This document shows, one piece after another, positions 31,455 through 41,874 of a stretch of 62,190 nucleotides of DNA. The DNA comes from Hydrogenibacillus sp. (lineage in GTDB: Bacteria > Bacillota > Bacilli > Thermicanales > DSM-22653). The translations under genes and the position numbers were made by a program. Each line of letters begins with the position of its first letter. The first letter of the stretch is position 1. The notes under the pieces were generated by a model, which saw only the letters and a list, made by a program, of their open reading frames with translations, was not told the origin of the DNA and did no database searches. Location of the stretch: the NCBI GenBank assembly GCA_014896255.1, contig JADBKT010000035.1, positions 1 through 62,190 on the forward strand, read 5' to 3'.

Positions 31455-33533
31455 ATGCCCAGGGAGTTCCCTCTGGAAAAAACGCGCAACATCGGTATCA
31501 TGGCACACATCGACGCCGGCAAGACGACGACGACGGAGCGCATCCTCTTCTACACCGGACGCGTCCATAAGCTCGGCGAGACGCACGAAGGCACGGCGAC
31601 GATGGACTGGATGGCGCAGGAACAAGAACGCGGCATCACGATCACCTCGGCGGCGACGACGGCGGCGTGGAAAGGGCACCGCATCAACATCATCGATACC
31701 CCGGGCCACGTCGATTTTACCGTCGAAGTGGAACGCTCGCTGCGCGTCCTCGACGGGGCGATCGCCATCTTCAGCGCCAAAGAAGGCGTCGAACCGCAAT
31801 CCGAGACCGTCTGGCGCCAAGCCGACCGTTACGGCGTGCCGCGCATCGCCTACGTGAACAAGATGGACATCATCGGCGCCGATTTCCTCGCCGTCGTGGC
31901 GCAAATCCGCGAGCGGCTGGGGGCCAACCCGGTACCCATACAACTCCCGATCGGCGCTGAGGATTCGTTTCGCGGCATCGTCGATCTGGTGAAGATGGAA
32001 GCCTACACGTACACCGACGACCTCGGGACGCGGACCGAGGCCGGGCCCATCCCCGATGAACTCAAGAACCTGGCCGACGAATGGCACGGGAAACTCCTCG
32101 AGGCCGTCGCCGACGTCGATGAAGACGTGATGATGAAGTACCTCGAGGGAGAAGAGGTCACCGCCGACGAGATCAAGCGGGCGCTCCGCAAAGGCACGGT
32201 GGAGCTCAAGCTCACGCCGGTGCTGTGCGGATCGAGCTACCGCAACAAAGGCGTACAGCCGCTCCTCGACGCCGTCGTCGATTACCTCCCGTCGCCGGTC
32301 GACATCCCGTCGATCAAAGGCGTGCATCCGGAGACGGAAGAACCGCTGGAGCGTCATTCGTCGGACGACGAGCCGTTCAGCGCGCTTGCTTTTAAGATCA
32401 TGACCGATCCGTTCGTCGGCAAGCTCACCTTTATTCGGGTCTACTCCGGCGTGTTGGAGAGCGGCACGTACGTGATGAACTTTACGAAGGGCAAGCGCGA
32501 ACGCATCGGCCGTCTGCTTCAGATGCACGCCAACCACCGTCAGGAGATCGACCGCGTCTACGCCGGGGACATCGCCGCCGTCGTCGGTCTTAAGGACACC
32601 ACCACCGGCGACACGCTGGCCGACGAGAAACATCCGATCGTCCTGGAGTCGATGCATTTCCCGGACCCGGTGATCAACATCGCCATCGAGCCGAAGACGA
32701 AGGCCGACCAAGACAGGCTCGGCCTCGCCCTGGCGAAACTCGCCGAAGAAGATCCGACGTTCCGCACTTGGACCGACGAAGAGACCGGGCAGACGATCAT
32801 CGCCGGGATGGGCGAGCTGCACCTCGAGATCATCGTCGACCGCTTGCGGCGGGAGTTCAAGGTCGAGGCGAACGTCGGCGCCCCGCAGGTCGCCTACAAG
32901 GAGACGTTCCGCCGCGCGGCCAAAGCGGAAGGCAAGTACATCCGCCAATCCGGCGGCCGGGGGCAATACGGGCACGTGTGGATCGAATTCGAGCCGCTTC
33001 CGCGCGGTACGGGTTTCGTCTTCGAGAACAAGATCGTCGGCGGCGTGGTGCCGAAAGAATACGTCCCGGCGGTCCAGGCGGGCATCGAAGAGGCGATGCA
33101 AAACGGAGTGCTGGCCGGTTACCCGCTGATCGACATCAAGGCGACGCTGTTCGACGGATCGTACCACGAAGTCGATTCTTCGGAGATGGCCTTCAAGATC
33201 GCCGCCTCGATGGCCCTCAAGGAAGCGGCCAAGCACTGCGATCCGGTGCTCTTGGAGCCGATTTTCAAGATCGAGGTGACGGTGCCGGAGGAGTTCATGG
33301 GCGACATCATCGGCGACATCAACGCCCGCCGCGGGCGCATCGAAGGCATGGAGACGCGCGCCGGCGCGCAGGTCGTCCGGGGCTACGTCCCGCTCGCCGA
33401 GATGTTCGGCTATGCCACGAACCTTCGCTCCCGCACCCAGGGCCGCGGCACGTACGTCATGCAGTTCAGCCACTATGAGGAAGTGCCGCAGAACGTGGCC
33501 AAAGACATCGTCGACAAGCAAAAGGGCGCCTGA
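31455..33533 (+). CDS. fusA: Elongation factor G
   Basis: 692 residues, all five domains. GTPase that drives translocation and, with RRF, ribosome recycling. G-domain motifs AHIDAGKT (17-24), the [12 protein letters not shown] switch, DTPGHVDF and NKMD are present; later [16 protein letters not shown] (domain IV) and [17 protein letters not shown] (domain V) are intact. ATG start; the upstream ribosome site is GAGAGGAAGG. Confidence 0.98.
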   Translation: MPREFPLEKTRNIGIMAHIDAGKTTTTERILFYTGRVHKLGETHEGTATMDWMAQEQERGITITSAATTAAWKGHRINIIDTPGHVDFTVEVERSLRVLDGAIAIFSAKEGVEPQSETVWRQADRYGVPRIAYVNKMDIIGADFLAVVAQIRERLGANPVPIQLPIGAEDSFRGIVDLVKMEAYTYTDDLGTRTEAGPIPDELKNLADEWHGKLLEAVADVDEDVMMKYLEGEEVTADEIKRALRKGTVELKLTPVLCGSSYRNKGVQPLLDAVVDYLPSPVDIPSIKGVHPETEEPLERHSSDDEPFSALAFKIMTDPFVGKLTFIRVYSGVLESGTYVMNFTKGKRERIGRLLQMHANHRQEIDRVYAGDIAAVVGLKDTTTGDTLADEKHPIVLESMHFPDPVINIAIEPKTKADQDRLGLALAKLAEEDPTFRTWTDEETGQTIIAGMGELHLEIIVDRLRREFKVEANVGAPQVAYKETFRRAAKAEGKYIRQSGGRGQYGHVWIEFEPLPRGTGFVFENKIVGGVVPKEYVPAVQAGIEEAMQNGVLAGYPLIDIKATLFDGSYHEVDSSEMAFKIAASMALKEAAKHCDPVLLEPIFKIEVTVPEEFMGDIIGDINARRGRIEGMETRAGAQVVRGYVPLAEMFGYATNLRSRTQGRGTYVMQFSHYEEVPQNVAKDIVDKQKGA

Positions 33534-33613
33534 TCCGACGTTCCCAAAAAGCTTGCGCCCCGAGGTGCGCGGGCTTATCATAAAAACGAGATGAATGAAG
33601 GAGGAAGCCACGC

Positions 33614-34803
33614 ATGGCCAAAGCGAAATTCGAACGCACCAAGCCGCACGTCAACATCGGCACCATCGGTCACGTCGACCACGGCAAGACGACGCTCACC
33701 GCGGCGATCACCACCGTTCTCGCCCGCCAGGGCAAGGCCGAGGCGCGCGCCTACGACCAGATCGACAACGCCCCGGAAGAGAAGGCGCGCGGGATTACGA
33801 TCAACGTCTCGCACGTCGAGTATGAGACGGACAAGCGCCACTACGCGCACATCGACGCCCCGGGCCACGCCGACTACGTGAAGAACATGATCACCGGCGC
33901 GGCGCAGATGGACGGCGCCATCCTGGTGGTCTCGCCGCCGACGGTCCGATGCCGCAGACCCGGGAGCACATCTTGCTCGCCCGCCAGGTCGGCGTGCCGT
34001 ACATCGTCGTCTTCTTGAACAAGGTGGACATGGTGGACGACGAGGAGCTGCTCGAACTCGTCGAGATGGAAGTGCGCGACCTGCTCAACCAATACGGCTT
34101 CCCGGGCGACGACGTGCCCGTCATCCGCGGTTCGGCTTTGAAGGCGCTGGAGAACCCGGACAGCGACTGGAGCCAGAAGATTCTCGAGCTCATGAACGCC
34201 GTCGACGAGTACATCCCGACGCCGGAACGCGAGACGGACAAACCGTTCCTCATGCCGGTGGAAGACGTGTTCACGATCACCGGCCGCGGTACGGTGGCCA
34301 CCGGTCGCGTCGAGCGCGGCGTGGTGAAGGTCGGCGACGAAGTGGAGATCGTCGGCTTTACCGATGAGCCGAAGAAGACGACCGTCACCGGCGTCGAGAT
34401 GTTCCGCAAAATCCTCGATCAGGCACAGGCCGGCGACAACATCGGCGTTTTGCTTCGCGGCATCGATCGCCAGGACGTCGAACGCGGCCAAGTGCTCGCC
34501 AAGCCCGGCTCGATCACCCCGCACACCAAGTTCAAATGCGAAGTGTACGTCTTGACGAGGGAAGAAGGCGGCCGCCACAAGCCGTTCTTCAGCGGTTACC
34601 GTCCGCAGTTTTACTTCCGCACGACCGACGTGACCGGCGACATCAAGCTCCCGGACGGCGTCGAGATGGTCATGCCCGGCGACAACGTAAACCTCGAAGT
34701 GGAGCTCATCAGCCCGATCGCCATCGAGGCCGGAACGCGCTTTGCCATTCGTGAAGGCGGACGGACGGTCGGCGCCGGCGTCGTCACCGAGATCTTGAAG
34801 TAA
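33614..34803 (+). pseudogene. tuf: Elongation factor Tu with a one-base frameshift
   Basis: EF-Tu delivers aminoacyl-tRNA to the ribosome as a GTPase. The first 107 codons are normal ([40 protein letters not shown]). After Ser107 (33932-33934) the frame breaks: a G is missing before CCGCC, so the expected [13 protein letters not shown] becomes out of frame and runs to a stop at 34018. The correct protein continues in the neighbouring frame (MPQTREH from 33949) to the normal end at 34801-34803. Restoring one base gives exactly 396 residues, the B. subtilis length. Everything else looks under selection. A sequencing or assembly error is the likeliest cause; a real lesion would need a second tuf. 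Confidence 0.9.
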
Positions 34804-34817
34804 ACCGAACGGGACCC

Positions 34818-34853
34818 AAAAACCGGATCTCCGACGAAGGAGATCCGGTTTTT
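34818..34853. terminator. Bidirectional terminator between tuf and ybdD
   Basis: Perfect 15-bp stem (34818-34832 with 34839-34853) including A5 at the start and T5 at the end, with a 6-nt loop. It can end both tuf (plus) and the converging ybdD transcript (minus). Confidence 0.93.
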
Positions 34854-34900
34854 GACACCCCGTCGAACGTCACCGCCCACCGGCGGCGCCGCCGTGTCTT

Positions 34901-35104
34901 TCAACAGCAGCGGTTCGCTTTCCCGTCGGCGTAGCGGTTTTGGAGCGCGTACACGTAATATTCCCGTTCGCTCATCGGCGGCTCATCCGGGTGATGCGTG
35001 CGATGATGCTCGAGATACCGCTCATAGTTGGGCATGCCGAAGATCGTCTTGCAATGCCGCGAGACCGTTTTGACGGCCGTTTTCATCTGTTCCCAAGCGC
35101 GCAT
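34901..35104 (-). CDS. YbdD/YjiX family small protein, CstA partner
   Basis: 67 residues. The family signature FGMPNYERYLEHHRTHHPDEPPMSEREYY (partly quoted) and the terminal CC pair match YbdD/YjiX, small proteins encoded beside cstA-type transporters in many bacteria; a role in transporter function has been reported for the enterobacterial versions. Start at 35104 has AAGGAGG about 9 nt upstream; a longer frame to 35164 would add a basic stretch foreign to the family. It follows cstA by 111 nt on the same strand. Confidence 0.9.
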   Translation of the reverse strand: MRAWEQMKTAVKTVSRHCKTIFGMPNYERYLEHHRTHHPDEPPMSEREYYVYALQNRYADGKANRCC

Positions 35105-35215
35105 CCCGATCTGCCTCCTTTCCCTGCGTTCCGGCGCGCTCCGTGCGCGCCGTCGCGAGCGCACGAAGCGCGCGTCGACCGTTTTAGGCCGGTTGACCGT
35201 CCGCCGCCGACGGGC

Positions 35216-37270
35216 TTACCGTCTCGACGCCACAAAAGGCGATTCCATCAGCGTGTAAGACTGTCTCTGGATCAGGATGCGGTACCAGAGGATGAACGCG
35301 TTTAGGACGAGGGTCACCACGACGATGATGAAAAAGGCGGTGACGATCGCATCCAGGCGGTCGTTGAAAACGATCTGATGCATGACGCCCATGTCTTTCG
35401 CCGGCGCCATCACCTCGCCGCGGTCGATGCCCGCCTGATATTTGGCGGCGTGGGCCAAAAAGCCGATCGCCGGTTGGCCGGAAAACAGTTTCATCGACGC
35501 GGCGGTCAGCGTCGTCACCGCGAGCCAGGCGAAGGGCACGAAGGTCACCCACGCATAACGCGCTTTGCCCATCTTGATGATCACCGTCGTGCCGATGGCC
35601 AGCGCGATCGCCGCCAGCATCTGGTTGGAAATGCCGAAGAGCGCCCACAAGGAGTTGATTCCGCCGAACGGATCGACCGCCCCTTGATACAGGAAGTAGG
35701 CCCAGGCCGCCGTAAACAGCGCCGAAGCGACGACGTTGTTGGCGTAATTTTCGGTGCGGGCGAACGGCTTGTAGATGTTGCCGATGAGATCCTGCAGAAT
35801 GAAGCGTCCGATGCGCGTGCCGGCATCGACGGTGGTCAAGATAAAGACCGCCTCGAACAAAATGGCGAAATGGTACCAGAACGCTTTGGCTCCGGCCATG
35901 AAGGTGGAGAAGATCTCCGCCATCCCCACGGCGAGCGTCGGTGCGCCGCCGGTCCGCGAGAGGATCGATTTTTCGCCGATCTCACGGGCCGTCTGCTCGA
36001 GGAATTCCGGCGTGATGACAAAGCCCCATTCCGTGACCTTCGCCGCCGCCGCTTCCGCCGTCGTGCCGATCACCGCCGCCGGGGCGTTCATGGCGAAGTA
36101 CAAGCCCGGCTCGAGGTGCGCGGCGGCGATCATGGCCATGATCGCCACGAACGACTCCATCAGCATGGCGCCGTAACCGATCATGCGGGCGTGCGACTCT
36201 TTTTCGATCATCTTCGGCGTCGTCCCGGACGAGACGAGCGAGTGGAAGCCGGATACCGCGCCGCAAGCGATGGTAATAAAGAGGAACGGAAAGAGCGGCC
36301 CGGAGAACACCGGTCCGGTACCGTCGATGAAGCGCGTCACGGCCGGCATCCGGAGATCCGGGAGGACGATGAAGATGCCCAAGGCGAGCAGCAGAATCGT
36401 ACCGATTTTCAAGAACGAGCTCAAATAATCCCGCGGCGCGAGCAAAAGCCACACCGGGAGCACCGAGGCAACGAAGCCGTAGACGGCGATCAGGATCGCC
36501 AGCGTCCCGGCATCGAACGTGAAGTATGGCGCAAGCGTCGGGCTCTCGGCCACCGTGCGGCCGTAATACAAGGCGAGCATGAGCAGCGCGAAGCCGATCA
36601 GCGATCCTTCCAGCACTTTGCCGGGGCGGATATAACGCATATAAATGCCCATAAACAGCGCGATCGGGATCGTCATCGCGATCGTGAAGACGCCCCACGG
36701 CGAGTCGGCGAGCGCCTTGACGACGACCAGGCCGAGCACGGCGATGAGGATGACGAGGATGCTCAAGATGCCGATCGAGGCGACGATGCCGCCGACCGGG
36801 CCGATCTCCTCGCGGGCGATCTGCCCGAGCGACTTGCCGTCGCGGCGCATCGAAGCGATCAGGATCACCAGATCCTGCACCGCACCGGCCAAGGCCACCC
36901 CGATCAAGATCCACAGCGTGCCCGGCAGATAACCCATCTGTGCGGCGAGGATCGGGCCGACGAGCGGACCGGCGCCGGCGATGGCGGCAAAGTGGTGACC
37001 GAAGAGCACCCACTTGTGCGTCGGCACATAGTCCTTGCCGTCGTTCTTGATCTCCGCCGGTGTGGCTCGGCGATCGTCGAGGGCGAAGATGCGCGCGGCG
37101 ATGAATCGACTATAAAAGCGATAGGCGACCGCATAGGTGACGATCGCGGCGATGAGCATCCAGGCGGCGTTCACCGTTTCCCCGCGAGCGAGGGCGAGCA
37201 TCGCGAAGGCGAGCGCGCCGACGAGGGCGACAACCGCCCAGAGCAAAACCGACAGCCAACGACGAGACAT
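35216..37270 (-). CDS. cstA: CstA-family carbon starvation protein (pyruvate/peptide transporter)
   Basis: 684 residues with many membrane segments (about 16). CstA proteins are carbon-starvation-induced transporters; the E. coli CstA and BtsT forms take up pyruvate, and peptide uptake has also been linked to CstA. HHFAAIAGAGPLVGPILAAQMGY, ASMRRDGKSLGQIAREE, ACGAVSGFHSLVSSGTTPKM, GGAPTLAVGMAEIF and DAGTRIGRF are diagnostic (some partly quoted). Start at 37270 is preceded by GGAGGG; upstream in-frame codons extend beyond the family N-terminus. It is divergent from the S10 operon and forms a pair with ybdD. Bacillus subtilis does not have it here. Confidence 0.95.
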   Translation of the reverse strand: MSRRWLSVLLWAVVALVGALAFAMLALARGETVNAAWMLIAAIVTYAVAYRFYSRFIAARIFALDDRRATPAEIKNDGKDYVPTHKWVLFGHHFAAIAGAGPLVGPILAAQMGYLPGTLWILIGVALAGAVQDLVILIASMRRDGKSLGQIAREEIGPVGGIVASIGILSILVILIAVLGLVVVKALADSPWGVFTIAMTIPIALFMGIYMRYIRPGKVLEGSLIGFALLMLALYYGRTVAESPTLAPYFTFDAGTLAILIAVYGFVASVLPVWLLLAPRDYLSSFLKIGTILLLALGIFIVLPDLRMPAVTRFIDGTGPVFSGPLFPFLFITIACGAVSGFHSLVSSGTTPKMIEKESHARMIGYGAMLMESFVAIMAMIAAAHLEPGLYFAMNAPAAVIGTTAEAAAAKVTEWGFVITPEFLEQTAREIGEKSILSRTGGAPTLAVGMAEIFSTFMAGAKAFWYHFAILFEAVFILTTVDAGTRIGRFILQDLIGNIYKPFARTENYANNVVASALFTAAWAYFLYQGAVDPFGGINSLWALFGISNQMLAAIALAIGTTVIIKMGKARYAWVTFVPFAWLAVTTLTAASMKLFSGQPAIGFLAHAAKYQAGIDRGEVMAPAKDMGVMHQIVFNDRLDAIVTAFFIIVVVTLVLNAFILWYRILIQRQSYTLMESPFVASRR

Positions 37271-37411
37271 GATTTCCCTCCTCTCATGAAGTAGGCGCAA
37301 AAGAAAGACGATCGACGCAAGACAGACTATGCCGACGACGATCCCTATGGGAACGCTAACAAAAGTCTCGCGCCGTATCAAGTGCAAATTCGATCATGCA
37401 GCAAAAGAACC

Positions 37412-37440
37412 TTGCGTTTATGATCTCCGTCCGATATAAT
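37412..37440 (+). promoter_or_regulatory. Promoter of the S10-spc-alpha ribosomal gene cluster
   Basis: -35 TTGCGT (37412-37417), 17-bp spacer, consensus -10 TATAAT (37435-37440). It lies 126 nt upstream of rpsJ and is divergent from cstA. Confidence 0.85.
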
Positions 37441-37480
37441 GTTGTACGTTTGGTCAAGGCTGCGATGAAGCGAAAGGTTG

Positions 37481-37548
37481 CCGACACGCCCGGGTCATTT
37501 GCTTTGGCGGTCGGGGAATTTTCGCGGAGAAGTCTATTGCACAAATAG
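37481..37548 (+). promoter_or_regulatory. Structured leader of the S10 operon
   Basis: Two hairpins precede rpsJ. The first pairs CCGAC-A-CGCC (37481-37490) with GGCGGTCGG (37506-37514), a 9-bp stem with one bulged A around a CGGG-containing loop. The second, TCTATT (37533-37538) with AATAGG (37544-37549), ends just before the ribosome site. Sequence resembles what I recall of Bacillus S10 leaders; regulatory role is inferred. Confidence 0.55.
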
Positions 37549-37566
37549 GCGTAAAGGAGGGCCACG

Positions 37567-37887
37567 ATGGCTGAACAAAAGATCCGCATCCGCTTGAAGG
37601 CGTTCGAACACAGCATTTTGGACCAGTCGGCGGAGAAAATCGTGGAGACGGCGAAGCGCACGGGGGCCAAAGTCTCCGGTCCGGTGCCGCTGCCGACGGA
37701 ACGGCACGTGTATACGGTGCTGCGTGCGGTGCACAAATACAAAGATTCCCGCGAGCAGTTCGAGATCCGCACGCACAAGCGGCTGATCGACATCATCAAC
37801 CCGACGCCCAAGACCGTCGATGCGCTCATGCGGCTGGACCTGCCGAGCGGGGTCGATATTTCCATCAAGCTGTCCGGAGAACGGTAA
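37567..37887 (+). CDS. rpsJ: 30S ribosomal protein S10 (NusE)
   Basis: 106 residues. S10 is a head protein of the small subunit and, as NusE, links NusG and NusB in antitermination. [38 protein letters not shown] (partly quoted) and [33 protein letters not shown] are standard. ATG with AAAGGAGGGCC just upstream. First gene of the long ribosomal cluster. Confidence 0.98.
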   Translation: MAEQKIRIRLKAFEHSILDQSAEKIVETAKRTGAKVSGPVPLPTERHVYTVLRAVHKYKDSREQFEIRTHKRLIDIINPTPKTVDALMRLDLPSGVDISIKLSGER

Positions 37888-37966
37888 GGGCCGGTCCATT
37901 CCGAAAGCGGTCAACAATCGGTAGCGATAGGTACACCCGGATAGGTTGCTCAAGGAGGTGCTTCCA

Positions 37967-38614
37967 ATGGCCAGAAAGGGGATTCTCGGCCGCAAACTCG
38001 GCATGACCCAGATCTTCGACGCTTCCGGCGAAGTCGTGCCGGTCACGGTCATCGAAGCGGGCCCCTGCGTCGTCTTACAGAAAAAAGACGTCGCCACCGA
38101 CGGTTATGAAGCGATTCAACTCGGCTACTTGGACAAGAAAGAACATCGCGCCAACAAGCCTGAAAAAGGGCACACCGCCAAAGCGGACACCGCGCCGAAA
38201 AAATTCATCCGCGAAATCCGAGGGGTCGATCTCGACCGATACGAAGTCGGACAGCTCGTCACCGTCGACGTGTTCCAACCCGGCGAAAAAGTCGACGTCA
38301 CCGGCACGAGCAAGGGCAAAGGCACGCAAGGTGCGATCAAGCGGCACAACCAGGCCCGCGGCCCGATGGCGCACGGTTCCGGTTACCACCGCGGCATCGG
38401 TTCCCGCGGCTCGATCAACCCGAACCGCATTTTCAAGGGCGTGCCCGGACCCGGACGGATGGGCAACGAGCGCGTCACCATGCAGAACTTGACCGTCGTG
38501 CAGGTCATCCCGGAAAAGAACCTCTTGCTCGTCAAAGGTGCCGTTCCGGGTCCGCGCGACGGGTTCGTCGTCGTCCGTTCGGCGATCAAGGCCCAAGCCC
38601 CGAAAGAAGCCTGA
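37967..38614 (+). CDS. rplC: 50S ribosomal protein L3
   Basis: 215 residues. Early assembly protein near the peptidyl transferase centre. [27 protein letters not shown] at the N-terminus and [33 protein letters not shown] in the central loop (partly quoted) are diagnostic. The ATG at 37967 follows AAGGAGGTG; the earlier TTG in the frame is discarded. Confidence 0.98.
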   Translation: MARKGILGRKLGMTQIFDASGEVVPVTVIEAGPCVVLQKKDVATDGYEAIQLGYLDKKEHRANKPEKGHTAKADTAPKKFIREIRGVDLDRYEVGQLVTVDVFQPGEKVDVTGTSKGKGTQGAIKRHNQARGPMAHGSGYHRGIGSRGSINPNRIFKGVPGPGRMGNERVTMQNLTVVQVIPEKNLLLVKGAVPGPRDGFVVVRSAIKAQAPKEA

Positions 38615-38643
38615 CGCACCGGAACGAAAGGAGGACATGAGGG

Positions 38644-39267
38644 ATGCCCGTATTGCCAGTCTATAACCAAGAGGGCGCGACCGTCGGCGAGATCGCGCTG
38701 GCAGACGCCGTCTTCGGCATCGAGCCGCGGGAGGCGGTCGTGCATCGCGCCGTCGTCGCCTATCTCGCCGCCCAGCGCCAGGGTACGCACGACGTCAAAA
38801 ACCGCAGCGAAGTGCGCGGCGGCGGCCGCAAACCGTGGCGCCAGAAAGGGACCGGTCGCGCCCGCCAAGGATCCATTCGGGCGCCGCAGTGGCGCGGCGG
38901 CGCCGTCGTCTTCGGTCCGACCCCGCGCAGCCATCGGATCGAACTGCCCAAAAAGATGCGCCGCCTGGCGCTCAAATCCGTCCTGTCGGCGAAAGTGCGC
39001 GCCGGCGAGCTGCGCGTCCTCGATGCGCTGACGTTGGCCGCGCCGAAGACGAAAGCCTTCGTCCGGATCATGCACAACCTAAACGTCGGAAAGAAAGCGC
39101 TCGTCGTCCTGCCGGAGGTCGACAAAACCGTGCTCCTCTCGGCGCGCAACATCCCCGGCGTCAAAGTGACGACGACCGGCGAGATCAACGTCTACGATAT
39201 CCTCGCCCACGACGCCCTCATCGTCACCGAAGCGGCGGCGCGGAAGATCGAGGAGGTATACGCATGA
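38644..39267 (+). CDS. rplD: 50S ribosomal protein L4
   Basis: 207 residues. Lines the exit tunnel; in some bacteria also regulates the S10 operon. [44 protein letters not shown] (partly quoted) is the long tunnel loop. Its tail overlaps the start of rplW by 4 nt (ATGA), implying translational coupling. Confidence 0.98.
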   Translation: MPVLPVYNQEGATVGEIALADAVFGIEPREAVVHRAVVAYLAAQRQGTHDVKNRSEVRGGGRKPWRQKGTGRARQGSIRAPQWRGGAVVFGPTPRSHRIELPKKMRRLALKSVLSAKVRAGELRVLDALTLAAPKTKAFVRIMHNLNVGKKALVVLPEVDKTVLLSARNIPGVKVTTTGEINVYDILAHDALIVTEAAARKIEEVYA

Positions 39268-39554
39268 AAAACCCGCACGACATCATCCGCCGTCCGATCA
39301 TCACCGAAGCCACGACGGCGCTGATGAACGACAAGACATACGTCTTTGAAGTCGATCCTCGGGCCAACAAAGTCGAAATCCGCCAGGCCGTCGAGCAGAT
39401 CTTCGGCGTCAAGGTGGAAAAAGTGAACACGCAAAACGTCCGCGGCAAACAAAAACGTTACGGCCGTTTTGTCGGCTTCACCCCGCGGCGCAAAAAAGCG
39501 TTCGTCAAACTCACCGCCGACTCCAAGCCGCTGGAGTTCTACGAAGGCGTCTGA
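39264..39554 (+). CDS. rplW: 50S ribosomal protein L23
   Basis: 96 residues. Sits at the tunnel exit and docks trigger factor and [41 protein letters not shown] and [20 protein letters not shown] are typical. The ATG overlaps the rplD stop, with GAGGAGGTA inside rplD. Confidence 0.97.
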   Translation: MKNPHDIIRRPIITEATTALMNDKTYVFEVDPRANKVEIRQAVEQIFGVKVEKVNTQNVRGKQKRYGRFVGFTPRRKKAFVKLTADSKPLEFYEGV

Positions 39555-39580
39555 GACGAGCCGCGTAAAGGAGGGACACC

Positions 39581-40408
39581 ATGGGCATCCGCACGTACAA
39601 ACCGACGTCTCCGGGTCTTCGGGGGATGACGGTCTACACGTTCGAGGAGATCACCAAATCGCGTCCGGAAAAAGCCCTCACCGCGCCGCTCAAAAAGCGC
39701 GCCGGGCGCAACAACTTGGGACGCGTCACGGCCCGTCATCTTGGCGGCGGGCACAAACGGCGCTACCGCCTCATCGACTTCAAGCGCGACAAAGACGGCA
39801 TCCCCGGCAAGGTCGCGGCGATCGAATACGATCCGAACCGCTCCGCCCGCATCGCCCTCATCCACTACGTCGACGGCGAGAAGCGCTATATCATCGCTCC
39901 GCACGGGCTTAAAGTGGGCGACATCATCGAATCCGGGCCGAAGGCGGACATCAAAGTCGGCAACGCCCTGCCGCTCGAGTACATTCCCGTCGGCACGACG
40001 ATCCACAACATCGAGCTCAAACCCGGCAAAGGCGGGCAGCTCGTCCGTTCCGCCGGCGCCGCCGCGCAGCTTTTGGGCCGCGACGGCGACTATGCGGTCA
40101 TTCGCCTGGCGTCCGGGGAAGTGCGCAAAGTGCGCAAGGAATGTCGGGCGACCATCGGCCAGGTCGGCAACCTCGAGCACGAACTGATCAACATCGGCAA
40201 GGCCGGCCGCGCGCGCTGGCTGGGCAAACGGCCGCACGTCCGCGGTTCGGCGATGAACCCCGTCGATCACCCGCACGGCGGCGGTGAAGGCAAGGCGCCG
40301 ATCGGCCGCAAGACGCCGGTCACCCCGTGGGGCAAGCCGACGCTTGGGTACAAAACGCGGAAAAAGCACAAGAAATCCGACGCGCTCATCGTTCGCCGCC
40401 GCAAGTAG
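39581..40408 (+). CDS. rplB: 50S ribosomal protein L2
   Basis: 275 residues. Required for subunit association and peptidyl transfer. [30 protein letters not shown], and near the C-terminus [25 protein letters not shown] with the universally conserved histidine, are intact (partly quoted). ATG follows AAAGGAGGGACACC. Confidence 0.98.
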   Translation: MGIRTYKPTSPGLRGMTVYTFEEITKSRPEKALTAPLKKRAGRNNLGRVTARHLGGGHKRRYRLIDFKRDKDGIPGKVAAIEYDPNRSARIALIHYVDGEKRYIIAPHGLKVGDIIESGPKADIKVGNALPLEYIPVGTTIHNIELKPGKGGQLVRSAGAAAQLLGRDGDYAVIRLASGEVRKVRKECRATIGQVGNLEHELINIGKAGRARWLGKRPHVRGSAMNPVDHPHGGGEGKAPIGRKTPVTPWGKPTLGYKTRKKHKKSDALIVRRRK

Positions 40409-40491
40409 CCGGACGGCGATCGTCCTCATGGCGGCGTAAGACCCGTGAGCGGCACAAAACCGTCCCATCACCGCGCGAAAGGAGGGCCACG

Positions 40492-40770
40492 ATGGCACGC
40501 AGCCTGAAGAAAGGTCCGTTCGCCGACGAGCACTTGGTCAAAAAAGTGCGCGCCCTGAACGAAAAGAACGAGAAAAGAGTGATCAAGACCTGGTCGCGCC
40601 GCTCGACGATCTTGCCGGAATTCGTCGGGCATACGTTCGCCGTCTACGACGGGCGCAAGCACGTCCCGGTCTACGTCACCGAAGACATGGTCGGCCACAA
40701 GCTCGGCGAATTCGTCCCCACCCGGACGTTTAAAGGGCACGCCGGCGACGACAAGAAGACGAAACGGTGA
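40492..40770 (+). CDS. rpsS: 30S ribosomal protein S19
   Basis: 92 residues. Head protein contacting S13 and the A-site finger. [51 protein letters not shown] and [18 protein letters not shown] (partly quoted) are characteristic. The ATG at 40492 has AAAGGAGGGCC upstream. Confidence 0.98.
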   Translation: MARSLKKGPFADEHLVKKVRALNEKNEKRVIKTWSRRSTILPEFVGHTFAVYDGRKHVPVYVTEDMVGHKLGEFVPTRTFKGHAGDDKKTKR

Positions 40771-40851
40771 GTCGTTCGCCCGGTCGCGTCCCGATCGCTC
40801 GTTTGACCGACAACTCGCCCGAATCACGCGGGCATGGCAAGGAGGGAGACC

Positions 40852-41214
40852 ATGCAGGCACATGCGGAAGCCAAGACCGCCCGCGCTGTCGCCCGTTACG
40901 TGCGCATTTCGCCGCGGAAAGCGCGCCTCGTCATCGACCTCATCCGCGGCAAGGACGTCCAGACGGCCATCGCCATCTTGAAGCAGACGCCCAAAGCGGC
41001 GTCGCCGATCATCGAAAAAGTGATCCGCTCGGCAATCGCCAACGCGGAAAACAACCACAACATGCGCCCCGATGCGCTCTACGTGCGCGCGGCGTACGTC
41101 GACGAAGGGCCGACGTTGAAACGCTTTCGCGCCCAGTCGATGGGCCGCGCGGCGCAAATCTTAAAACGCACCAGCCACATCACCGTCGTCCTGGCGGAAA
41201 AAGAGGAGGGATAA
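40852..41214 (+). CDS. rplV: 50S ribosomal protein L22
   Basis: 120 residues. Its beta-hairpin lines the exit tunnel and is a macrolide-resistance site. [39 protein letters not shown] and [22 protein letters not shown] (partly quoted) are typical. The ATG at 40852 follows AAGGAGGGA; an ATG at 40834 lies before that site and is rejected. Confidence 0.97.
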   Translation: MQAHAEAKTARAVARYVRISPRKARLVIDLIRGKDVQTAIAILKQTPKAASPIIEKVIRSAIANAENNHNMRPDALYVRAAYVDEGPTLKRFRAQSMGRAAQILKRTSHITVVLAEKEEG

Positions 41215-41217
41215 TGC

Positions 41218-41868
41218 GTGGGACAAAAGGTCAGCCCGATCGGCCTGCGCGTCGGCGTCATCCGCGACTGGGACGCCAAATGGTACGCGGAAAAAGATTT
41301 CGCCGCACTGCTCAACGAAGACGTCAAGATCCGCCGGCATATTGAACGGGCCCTCAAAGACGCCGCCGTGGCGCGCATCGAAATCGAGCGGGCGGCGGGA
41401 CGGATCAACATCACCATCCACACCGCCAAGCCGGGCATGGTCATCGGCCGCGGCGGAGGCGAGATCGACAAACTGCGCGTCGAGTTGGAACGCTTAAGCC
41501 AAAAGAAAGTGCACATCGACGTCCAAGAAGTCAAGAAGCCCGACCTCGAGGCCAAGCTCGTCGCCGAGTCGATCGCCCGCCAGCTGGAGAGCCGCGTCTC
41601 CTTCCGCCGGGCGATGAAGCAGGCCATGCAGCGGGTCATGCGCGCCGGGGCGAAAGGCGTGAAGATCATTGTAAGCGGCCGTCTCGCCGGGGCGGAGATC
41701 GCCCGTAGCGAAGGCTACAACGAAGGAACGGTGCCGCTGCACACGCTCCGGGCGGACATCGATTATGCCGTCGCCGAGGCGCACACGACCTACGGCGTCA
41801 TCGGCGTCAAAGTATGGATTTTCCGCGGCGAAGTGTTGCCGAAGAAAGAGAAAGCGCGGAAGGAGTGA
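41218..41868 (+). CDS. rpsC: 30S ribosomal protein S3
   Basis: 216 residues. Part of the mRNA entry helicase. [18 protein letters not shown], the KH-domain [15 protein letters not shown] and [31 protein letters not shown] (partly quoted) are standard. GTG start 4 nt after rplV stops, with GAGGAGGG inside the end of rplV. Confidence 0.98.
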   Translation: MGQKVSPIGLRVGVIRDWDAKWYAEKDFAALLNEDVKIRRHIERALKDAAVARIEIERAAGRINITIHTAKPGMVIGRGGGEIDKLRVELERLSQKKVHIDVQEVKKPDLEAKLVAESIARQLESRVSFRRAMKQAMQRVMRAGAKGVKIIVSGRLAGAEIARSEGYNEGTVPLHTLRADIDYAVAEAHTTYGVIGVKVWIFRGEVLPKKEKARKE

Positions 41869-41874
41869 AACCGC

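Noticed and set aside
30324-33611. A 1095-codon minus-strand open frame across rpsL-rpsG-fusA
   Set aside because: It crosses three clear genes and their spacers; composition is that of an antisense shadow.
37353-37381. A minus-strand promoter for cstA (TTGATA ... TAGCGT)
   Set aside because: Spacing is right but the -10 matches at only three positions, too weak to call.
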